Source: Candidatus Obscuribacterales bacterium (lineage in GTDB: Bacteria; Cyanobacteriota; Vampirovibrionia; Obscuribacterales; Obscuribacteraceae). From it: a DNA stretch of 64,000 bases. The notes below the pieces were generated by a model that saw only the letters and a program-made list of their open reading frames with translations, searched no databases and had not been told where the DNA came from. Numbering within the stretch: the first letter of the stretch is position 1; each line of letters starts with the position of its first letter. The position numbers and the translations under genes are program-made. Of the stretch, positions 44,120-51,217 are shown piece by piece. The DNA is taken from assembly GCA_019637435.1 (NCBI GenBank), contig JAHBVO010000004.1, forward strand, positions 248,001 to 312,000. Direction: 5' to 3'.

Positions 44120-45087
44120 TTATCACTTGAATTTTGTGCAAGCATGGCGGCGCCGATGATACCGGCAAAGTCTCCCAGTTTTGCTTTTTTCACGTTGATT
44201 GCTGCGCCCGGAATTGGCAGTGCTCGATGTTGCAGTTCTTCGACCGCGACATCAAAATACAGACCGACTTCTTCTACCAGACCGCCGCCCAGAATGATCC
44301 TTTCCGGATTGTAGAAATTGACCACTGACGCGAGTCCCACGCCGAGAAATTTGGCCGCGTGGATGACGGAACGAGTAACCAGGTTATCGCCATCAAGTAC
44401 CGCCTGCGACAATGTGCGCGAACGCAACAATCCCTTGTTCTCGTCGATTTCGCCGGCAACCGACGTGTCAACGCCTCGCTTTATACCAGCGACCACTTGC
44501 CTCGCTATCGCCATTCGCGAAGCATAGGCTTCGAGGCAGCCATGCCCTCCGCAGTTGCAGAGACGTCCATCAGGAAATAAGATGGTGTGCCCTATTTCGC
44601 CGGCTGTTCCAGTCTGTCCGTGGTAAATCGCGCCATCATGCACGATACCACTGCCGATACCGGTGCCAACAAAAACGCAGATCAAGTTATTGCATTTTTT
44701 TCCTGCGCCAAAGTGCATCTCTCCCAGCGTGGCAACTTCCACGTCATTGCCAAGCTTCACAGGTATGCCGTAGTGATCGATGAGCGGTTCTGCGATTTTG
44801 AGATTGCTGGCACCAATGTTGACCCCCGACAGCAGGATACCGCGTTCTCTGTCGACCATGCCGGCAACGCCTATGCCGATCGACTTTATCTTATCGAAGT
44901 TGATGCCGGCTTGTTCCACAGCTTCTTCGATAACGATTGTCAGTTTCCGCAATAGCTGTTGCTGTTCGCTCGCTTGCTTTGTCTTCTTCTTGCTGGTTGC
45001 AACCAGCTCGCCTGTTTTTGTGTTGACAACGCCTGCCAACACTTTGGTTCCGCCAAAATCAATGCCGATCGCGTAGCTGTCGCCCAT
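44116..45087 (-). CDS. glcK: ROK-family glucokinase
   Basis: A 323-residue sugar kinase: ATP plus glucose to glucose-6-phosphate. It has the phosphate loop DFGGTK at the N-terminus, GVAG, the catalytic Asp of GNDVEVA, GTGIGSGIV, the ROK Zn motif EIGHT...CNCGGHGCLE and the adenosine motif LGGG. The match is to the cyanobacterial/Gram-positive ROK glucokinase class. The substrate could be another hexose. AGGAG lies six bases before ATG. A 14-base palindrome (45133-45146) stands upstream of the start and may be an operator. The phosphodiester-glycosidase gene lies upstream in the same direction. Confidence 0.85.
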   Translation of the reverse strand: MGDSYAIGIDFGGTKVLAGVVNTKTGELVATSKKKTKQASEQQQLLRKLTIVIEEAVEQAGINFDKIKSIGIGVAGMVDRERGILLSGVNIGASNLKIAEPLIDHYGIPVKLGNDVEVATLGEMHFGAGKKCNNLICVFVGTGIGSGIVHDGAIYHGQTGTAGEIGHTILFPDGRLCNCGGHGCLEAYASRMAIARQVVAGIKRGVDTSVAGEIDENKGLLRSRTLSQAVLDGDNLVTRSVIHAAKFLGVGLASVVNFYNPERIILGGGLVEEVGLYFDVAVEELQHRALPIPGAAINVKKAKLGDFAGIIGAAMLAQNSSDN

Positions 45088-45132
45088 CTGTCGCTCCTGC
45101 GTGAAGCCGCTTGCGCTAACGACTTTCGTCGT

Positions 45133-45146
45133 ACTGCTCGAGCAGT
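45133..45146. promoter_or_regulatory. 14-base palindrome, possible operator of glucokinase
   Basis: ACTGCTCGAGCAGT is a perfect palindrome 45 bases upstream of the glucokinase ATG. It may bind a dimeric regulator. No second copy was noticed nearby. Confidence 0.4.
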
Positions 45147-45260
45147 TCTCTCTGATTCCAAAATCGACCGAGCGATGCGTTGGATGCAGGCCGGTACGAT
45201 CTGCACAAGATTAGCAGAGAACTATCGACCAAACACCTAATTCTTCTTCAGCTTAAAGAG

Positions 45261-47141
45261 TTAGCTTCTTCTGCCGAATTTGAATGGCTTGAACAGTTTG
45301 TCCGACCAGCCGGAGTTCGACGCCGGTGCAACTTTTGGATGAATGGTGGAAGCCGCTGCGCTTGCTTTCACTTGAGGCACTTCAACCTTTTCCAGCGCTT
45401 CCAGGTCTCTTACCGGAACAGCTTTTTTGTGGCGTTTGGAATTTAACTTGGTCTGCTCGACTTCGGGTTTGTGCTTTGCCGCCTTAGATATTTTGTGATT
45501 CTCACTTGGCTCGCTGACCAGGTCGTTGTCGATATCGATAACTGAATCGCTGGCATCGATTTTTGCAACAACTCCGTTGTCGTCAATGGAGCCGGCGGGT
45601 AGCAAGCCCTGATCCGGACCGAGGAATTTGCCCTGTCCGTCGCCCGCGAGTGTCAATTCCGCCAATTCTCTTTGTTGGCGGCGGGCTTGTATTGATCCGT
45701 TCATCATTGGAATTTGCGAGAGAAAATCTGTTCCAACGTTGAAGTCTGTGAGATTGGTGCTGGGTTGATAGCTGAGATCAGGTCTACGCTCATGTTTCTG
45801 AGCGACTTCCGGCTCCATCACGCAGATGGTGGCGGCGACCTTGCGCTGTTCGGCAGTGTCGTTACCCGTCACGGTGTTGCCCGCGACTACCATGGTTGTG
45901 GAACCGCCGCCGTCCAAATTCATTGCTTCGACGCAGCCGAGTTGTTGCATGGTTTTTGCAAGGTCCCAGAGCGTATGAGGTCCTTCAACTGTAATTAGAA
46001 TAAGTCTGCGGTCAGCAGTGACACCACATGCGGTTCGTCTGGTTATCTTTGCGCTTGTCCAGTTACCTTTAAACTTTTCGTCTTTTAAGCCGACGAAGAG
46101 TTGTCCGTCCTTAATCAGTGTCGGGCCGCCGCTAATCGCGTGTGTGACTTGATTCCAGCCTTTCGGATCCGTTTCCCAATCGAGGTTGACGAAGTCTCCC
46201 CTGCGCAGATGAGCGAGTTCAGAATCTTTCTTGTCCGTGAGAACATAGCCGCCGTATGGGATGGCCAGCGAGCGGGCATTGGTGTCCAGCACTTCGCCTT
46301 TGCTGCTTACTGCGACGAGCTTGCCTTCGTATGGCAGGGAGACGCTGTTGCCCCAACGCCGCGTGTACATGATCAGGCGAACGCCGGAGCGACGCGGTTG
46401 ATTCATGTTATTCACCCAGAGGCGCGGCACGTTTGGATTTGATGTCTCTAGAATTCCGTGCAAGTTAACGCGTGCGAATTTCAGATCATTATCTTTGGTG
46501 ATTCCCATCGCCACTCTGTTGAAGAGGGAGCCGGAAACCCACTCATCATCGACCTTTATTGTGCCCAGGGGGGTGCCGTCTTTCTTGAAATAATTTGCGT
46601 TTACGGCTACCAGTGCTCCGCTTTCTTTTGCATGTTGTTCGACATTTTTCAATTTGTCGAATGTTTCACTTGCAAGATATGGACGCACTTTGATGTCGGC
46701 TCGTCGCATGTCTACTTCAACGATATTGAGGTTTAAACCACCCTTGTAATTCTTGTATACAACACCAGGCTTGAGAGTGAGCTTGTTGAGTTTGTCGATG
46801 TAATTCTGAGGTTGGAGCACTCTGGCAGCGTGTTTGGGCGCTGCGTGCGCTACCTTTTTCGAGTGATTACTCTTACTCTTTGATGCGCGCATTCCTCTCT
46901 TCTGGGCTGCGGCACTCGACAGGGTCTTCGGGGAGCGGCTCAATTTAGTAAGCGGTCGGTTAACCTTCGAGGTTTTTGAAGTATGCGCTTTCGGTGTCCG
47001 ATAAGTTTTTGCGAAGCGCTGCGAAGCCCCGCCCATCATGGCGGCCTCGGAGGTCTCGATATGGAATCCTCCGAGCAAAGCAAGGCTCAGTGCTGGTAAC
47101 AAAAGCAGCTTTCCTGCGGAAAGCAAGCTGTGGTCTGCCAA
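45261..47141 (-). CDS. Exported protein with phosphodiester glycosidase (NAGPA) domain
   Basis: A 626-residue secreted protein starting at a TTG with GAGG nine bases upstream. A signal peptide (hydrophobic core about 10-25) precedes a Lys/Ser/Arg-rich linker (40-105), then the phosphodiester glycosidase domain (about 125-430), marked by AVNANYF, ISGGPTLI, RTACGV and the characteristic MNLDGGGSTTM. This domain cleaves sugar-phosphodiester linkages and is also widespread in exopolysaccharide and capsule loci. The last 190 residues are low-complexity and Lys-rich. It lies upstream of glucokinase, so a link to sugar salvage is possible. Confidence 0.85.
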   Translation of the reverse strand: MADHSLLSAGKLLLLPALSLALLGGFHIETSEAAMMGGASQRFAKTYRTPKAHTSKTSKVNRPLTKLSRSPKTLSSAAAQKRGMRASKSKSNHSKKVAHAAPKHAARVLQPQNYIDKLNKLTLKPGVVYKNYKGGLNLNIVEVDMRRADIKVRPYLASETFDKLKNVEQHAKESGALVAVNANYFKKDGTPLGTIKVDDEWVSGSLFNRVAMGITKDNDLKFARVNLHGILETSNPNVPRLWVNNMNQPRRSGVRLIMYTRRWGNSVSLPYEGKLVAVSSKGEVLDTNARSLAIPYGGYVLTDKKDSELAHLRRGDFVNLDWETDPKGWNQVTHAISGGPTLIKDGQLFVGLKDEKFKGNWTSAKITRRTACGVTADRRLILITVEGPHTLWDLAKTMQQLGCVEAMNLDGGGSTTMVVAGNTVTGNDTAEQRKVAATICVMEPEVAQKHERRPDLSYQPSTNLTDFNVGTDFLSQIPMMNGSIQARRQQRELAELTLAGDGQGKFLGPDQGLLPAGSIDDNGVVAKIDASDSVIDIDNDLVSEPSENHKISKAAKHKPEVEQTKLNSKRHKKAVPVRDLEALEKVEVPQVKASAAASTIHPKVAPASNSGWSDKLFKPFKFGRRS

Positions 47142-47644
47142 TTGAGGATACCTCGGGTTTCTGAGAGAGAGAACAAAGGATAAAATCCTGTAAGAATTAT
47201 GTACCCATTCTGATCTAAAAACAAATCGGTTTTCCCCCAGTTATTTTCAGGAAAAACCACTCGGGCAGTAGCTTTCAAACCGTTCTAGCTGCGAAAAAGC
47301 GCTTTAGTTAAAATTTCCGCGTAGCAACCTGTGTGTCTGATGTATATAAAAGGCATGGCTGATGCGCCTTTTCGACGATCAACCTTGCGCCGAAAGTTTT
47401 GTTCGAATCTTGCAAGGTCTCTCGCTCGTTGTTGTGATACGAGACCGGCAGCCACACGCGACCAGTACGTGTTATGGTGCCGGCGCAGTTTCCAGCTGGA
47501 AACGACATGTTTCCAGCCCGCAGGTTTACTGCATATGATTGAAACAGATTTCCAGACTTGACGCTGCAATCCGGTAGAAACTGAACACGGCGGTTCCGGT
47601 TCCTTCTCAAGCCGGAAACTGGTATCGTCTATGGTGGCGTAAGT
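47142..47644 (-). other. Intergenic region with a GTTTCCAG cluster
   Basis: About 500 bases between glyQ and the phosphodiester-glycosidase gene, likely promoter for the latter. Frames of about 95 residues here (47285-47610) have no ribosome site or coding character. Three TTTCCAG copies occur at 47489, 47510 and 47549, and the first is part of a 16-base palindrome. Confidence 0.5.
47488..47503. promoter_or_regulatory. 16-base perfect palindrome, candidate operator
   Basis: GTTTCCAGCTGGAAAC is perfectly self-complementary. Two further TTTCCAG half-sites lie within 60 bases to the right. Confidence 0.45.
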
Positions 47645-48577
47645 CTATTTCTTGCTCGTATTCAAAAAGCGTTCGCTGTAAATTCGGACTTGCTCGTCGC
47701 GTTGATCTTCCGGGAGTAGCGGGAATCGCATTTCAATGCGTTGATGCAGGTAAGCGAGAGCAACTTGCAGCGCCAGCTTCCTTATCTTCAGAATGTTCTG
47801 CATGCGCTCATCTCTGCCAAGAATTCCGCGTGCATCCATCAAGTTGAAGTTGTGAGAGCATTTGAGAACTTGCTCGTACGCCGGCATGACGAGTTTTTTG
47901 TCGATTAGCTTTTGCGCTTGTTCTTGCGCTTGCTCGAACAACCCCGTGATGTAGGCGGGATCGCTCTCTTCGAAGTTGTACTTGGATTGCTCGATCTCGT
48001 TTTGCAGATAGAGCTCACCATATTTGACGGTGTCGTTCCATTGCAAATCGTAGACGTTATCCACGTTTTGCAAGTACATGCACAATCGCTCCAAGCCGTA
48101 TGTAATTTCAGCCGCTACTGGTTTAACTTCCAGACCACCGGCTTGCTGAAAGTAAGTAAATTGAGTGATTTCCAGCCCATCCAGCCAGACTTCCCAGCCG
48201 ACGCCCCACGCGTCCAGCGTCGGTGATGCCCAGTTATCTTCAACGAAACGAACATCGTGCTCGAGCGGATTAACGCCAAGTGCCCGCAGGCTATCGAGAT
48301 AGATGTCTTGTACATCATCCGGGGATGGCTTCAAAATCACCTGGTATTGGAAGTAGTGCTGCAAGCGGTTTGGGTTTTCGCCATAACGACCGTCCGTCGG
48401 GCGACGGCATGGATCTGTGACTGCCATGTTCCAGGGCTCGGGACCGATTACCCTCAGAAAGGTTCCAGGATTCATCGTCGAGGCGCCTTTCTCGGTGTCA
48501 TAAGCTTGCATGACAATGCAGCCGCGTTTGTCCCAAAACTGATTCAATGTCTGAATTGCTTGCTGGAAAGTCAGCAT
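47645..48577 (-). CDS. glyQ: Glycyl-tRNA synthetase alpha subunit
   Basis: A 310-residue class II aminoacyl-tRNA synthetase alpha chain of the bacterial alpha2-beta2 enzyme. The hallmark sequence TFQQAIQTLNQFW, GASTMNPGTFLRVIGPEPW, QVILKPSP, DNWASPTLDAWGVGWEVWLDG and ITYGLERLCMY is all present. The length is close to the usual 290-310. CAGG lies eight bases before the ATG. The beta subunit (glyS) is not adjacent in this window, at least not downstream, which differs from the common glyQS operon. A palindromic hairpin lies in the leader. Confidence 0.97.
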   Translation of the reverse strand: MLTFQQAIQTLNQFWDKRGCIVMQAYDTEKGASTMNPGTFLRVIGPEPWNMAVTDPCRRPTDGRYGENPNRLQHYFQYQVILKPSPDDVQDIYLDSLRALGVNPLEHDVRFVEDNWASPTLDAWGVGWEVWLDGLEITQFTYFQQAGGLEVKPVAAEITYGLERLCMYLQNVDNVYDLQWNDTVKYGELYLQNEIEQSKYNFEESDPAYITGLFEQAQEQAQKLIDKKLVMPAYEQVLKCSHNFNLMDARGILGRDERMQNILKIRKLALQVALAYLHQRIEMRFPLLPEDQRDEQVRIYSERFLNTSKK

Positions 48578-48609
48578 GTCGATTACCTGAAATCTGGAGG
48601 GATGATGAG

Positions 48610-48627
48610 CACCGGCGAACGCCGGTG
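48610..48627 (-). promoter_or_regulatory. Hairpin in glyQ leader
   Basis: CACCGGCG and CGCCGGTG form a perfect eight-pair stem around two bases, 32 bases upstream of the glyQ ATG. Too short and simple for a T-box. Confidence 0.4.
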
Positions 48628-48801
48628 ACGAACTGTCCGAGCCGGTTGTGAAGCGGCCGATAGAAAGATCTATTTAGTTTAACACGCAGGTTTCCGGGTA
48701 CATGACCTGTGGGGGCACGGCATCGTGTAATCGCCCGTGTGATCGAGTGGGACGGGCTGATAAATATCGCAATCATTTGAATCAGAAGTCGGGAGGCATT
48801 T

Positions 48802-49842
48802 GTGAGAACTGACGAAGACGAACGGGACGAGATCTACGAATCCGACGTTGGGGAAGAGGAAGGCGAAGAGGGGTCTTTGCCTGGCGAAGGTGACGAGTTC
48901 CCCGAGACTACCGGGATCGAAGCCCTTGCGCCCAAAGCTAAACGGCTCCTGGACAATGTCAACAGCGTTCTGATCGGTCAAATGCAGGCAGCTCGACTGT
49001 CTGTGATTTGTTTGCTTTCCGGTGGTCACGCCTTGATCGAGGATGTCCCCGGCGTCGGCAAAACTCTTCTCGCCAAGTCGCTGGCGATGTCTGTACACGC
49101 CAAGTTCAAGCGGATTCAGTGTACTCCTGACCTTCTACCGTCGGACGTTTGCGGAGTCAGCGTATTCGAACAGAAGGAGGGTGTTTTCAAATTCGTACCC
49201 GGACCGATTTTCACTAACATTCTCCTCGCGGACGAAATCAACCGCGCTACGCCCCGTACTCAATCCGCACTTCTGGAAGCTATGGAAGAACACCAGGTCA
49301 CTACAGATGGTGCCACTCGAAAGTTGCCCGAATTGTTCTTCGTAATCGCGACCGAGAACCCGATTGAATATCACGGCACGTTCCCCTTGCCGGAAGCGCA
49401 GCTCGACCGTTTTATGATTTCGCTGTCGCTTGGCTATCCGAAGCCGCACCAGGAGGTCGAAATCCTCGATAAGACGCTAGAGGATCGAGCATTTGAAGTA
49501 GACGCTGTTTTAACTGAGAGTGAAGTGCTTGAGGCGAGGCAGGCTGTCAAAGCGGTTTTCGTCGATCCTTCGATCAAAAATTACATTGTCTCGATCGTCA
49601 ACGCGACGCGTAAGCATCCCGGGATAGTCCTGGGCGTCAGCCCTCGGGGAAGCCAGTTGCTAATGCGTGCTGCACAAGCTTCAGCCTTCGTCGATGGACG
49701 GGACTTCGTCAAGCCTGACGACGTCAAACTTTTGGCTCCATATGTTTTAGGTCACCGTGTAATTCCAAAAGTGAGAGAGAGCCGCGTTAGCCATGCTGAG
49801 CTTATTGAGAGAGTCCTCGAAGAAGTCCCCGTACCAGTCTAA
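48802..49842 (+). CDS. MoxR-family AAA ATPase
   Basis: A 346-residue AAA+ chaperone-like ATPase. After an acidic N-terminus (1-40), the Walker A GVGKTLLAK is at about 82-90. Walker B is in ILLADEINRATPRTQSALLEAM, followed by the MoxR signatures ATENPIE and GTFPLPEAQLDRF. Family members help insert or assemble partner proteins and metal centres. The GTG start follows GGAGG by five bases. The gene lies in front of DUF58 and transglutaminase genes, the canonical MoxR/DUF58/TGase arrangement. It is the first gene of the operon, divergent from glyQ. Confidence 0.94.
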   Translation: MRTDEDERDEIYESDVGEEEGEEGSLPGEGDEFPETTGIEALAPKAKRLLDNVNSVLIGQMQAARLSVICLLSGGHALIEDVPGVGKTLLAKSLAMSVHAKFKRIQCTPDLLPSDVCGVSVFEQKEGVFKFVPGPIFTNILLADEINRATPRTQSALLEAMEEHQVTTDGATRKLPELFFVIATENPIEYHGTFPLPEAQLDRFMISLSLGYPKPHQEVEILDKTLEDRAFEVDAVLTESEVLEARQAVKAVFVDPSIKNYIVSIVNATRKHPGIVLGVSPRGSQLLMRAAQASAFVDGRDFVKPDDVKLLAPYVLGHRVIPKVRESRVSHAELIERVLEEVPVPV

Positions 49843-51217
49843 ATTTCCACCGCCTAAACTGGCAACGGAGTTTAACCTGAAGGGAACGCGAGTTCCTTCC
49901 GGCGGCGGTTACACGCTGATTCTAGAGCCGCGCTTCTGGTATCTGGTCGGCGTCGTCGCCTTGCTTTACTTCATGGCCATCGAGACTGGCAAAGACTGGC
50001 TTTACCTGATTGCCTCAGGGGGTGTTGCGGCGGTCGTGCTGGGAGTGCTTTTGCCGCTCAGTCAGTTGGTCGATCTGGACACGTCTTGCTCGATTCCTCC
50101 CGACGCTGTTGCTGGCGACCGCTTGAAAGTTCGCGTGCGGCTAATGCGGAAAAGCGGTAAGTCCAAATGGGCGAAATATCTACCTATCAAATGGATTGTT
50201 GTGCGCACGAAACTGGTTGGCATGCGTGAAGAAGAAAGTGTTCTTCGTCCGATCACTGTCGATACCGTCGTGAATGAAGCTTGGGTTGTGGCTCAGAGCC
50301 CACCTCTCGAGCGTGGAGTCTATCGCCTCGAAGAGCTGGAAACCTATTCATGCTTTCCGTTTGGATTGGCGTGGTGGTCGAAGAGCTACGACATTACCGA
50401 AACAGTGAATGTTTCCAACCCGGTAGTCACTGTATATGCAAGAACGCTGGGCGTCGAGGGCAACTTCCTCTGGCGCTTACGTGCAGCCGGAAGCAGTGCC
50501 CTGATGTTCTCTGCAACCCGCTCCACCTCCGCGATGCCGTCGTCGTCAGTTCGCGCTCTGCGCGAGTTCGTAACCGGAGACAGCCCCAGGATGATTCACT
50601 GGGCATCTTCCGCCAAGAGCGGAAAGTTACTTGTGCGGGAGTTCGAATCAGAGGGCTTACCCGGATACGACGTCCTCATCGACCTCCTGTCGCCCTGGCA
50701 GAATGAAGAGCAATTCGAGCTGGCTGTTTCACTTGCAAATTCTTTGTTGAACCTGGGCTTCAGAATGGGCGGTGCGCCTGAGTTGTACGTGATCCCGGAC
50801 CCGCATGAGCGCGTTGATCTATTGCCGCTTTGTCTGAAGGATGTTCCTCCCACGCCGCCTGGCATCGCTAGATGGGCTCAAATTCTGGCTCGCGTAGAGG
50901 CCCTGCAGGTTGCACCGACCTTCGAAGCCTCAATACCTGACTTTGGCGGGGACAACAAACTGGCTCTCCTGGCTATTCGCCCTGCTCAAGAGACATCAGA
51001 CATCGCTCCTCTCGTGAAGGAAACAGTCGAAATGTGGGTAATGTCCCGCGCTTTCAAAGAGCCATCTTCCGCTGCCGAGAAAGCGGAATCGTGGCAACGA
51101 AAAGAAGGGCTGCCCGCTTCCGCCGGTTTCTCGGAGAGACGGGGTGTCAAATCTGTACCCAGCCTCGGTCGTATTCTCGCTACTGTTGAAAGGTTTGAAG
51201 ATATCGCTCGCGTATGA
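49793..51217 (+). CDS. DUF58-family protein
   Basis: A 474-residue protein with two membrane segments near residues 48-88, followed by a cytoplasmic or partly surface domain. The DUF58 signature is LREFVTGDSPRMIHWASSAKSGKLLVREFE at about residues 248-277. The vWA-like C-terminal part follows. It overlaps the MoxR gene by 50 bases in another frame, which points to tight coupling, although a later in-frame TTG at 49805 cannot be excluded as start. DUF58 proteins regularly pair with MoxR, possibly as substrates or platforms for it. Confidence 0.88.
   Translation: MLSLLRESSKKSPYQSKFPPPKLATEFNLKGTRVPSGGGYTLILEPRFWYLVGVVALLYFMAIETGKDWLYLIASGGVAAVVLGVLLPLSQLVDLDTSCSIPPDAVAGDRLKVRVRLMRKSGKSKWAKYLPIKWIVVRTKLVGMREEESVLRPITVDTVVNEAWVVAQSPPLERGVYRLEELETYSCFPFGLAWWSKSYDITETVNVSNPVVTVYARTLGVEGNFLWRLRAAGSSALMFSATRSTSAMPSSSVRALREFVTGDSPRMIHWASSAKSGKLLVREFESEGLPGYDVLIDLLSPWQNEEQFELAVSLANSLLNLGFRMGGAPELYVIPDPHERVDLLPLCLKDVPPTPPGIARWAQILARVEALQVAPTFEASIPDFGGDNKLALLAIRPAQETSDIAPLVKETVEMWVMSRAFKEPSSAAEKAESWQRKEGLPASAGFSERRGVKSVPSLGRILATVERFEDIARV

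Noticed and set aside
47285..47610. Minus-strand frames of 94-100 residues in the glyQ/NAGPA gap
   Set aside because: Two overlapping frames, no ribosome site, no coding pattern; the region instead has palindromic sites.
48578..48801. T-box riboswitch for glyQ
   Set aside because: Only a short palindromic hairpin is present; no specifier loop, T-box sequence or antiterminator was seen.
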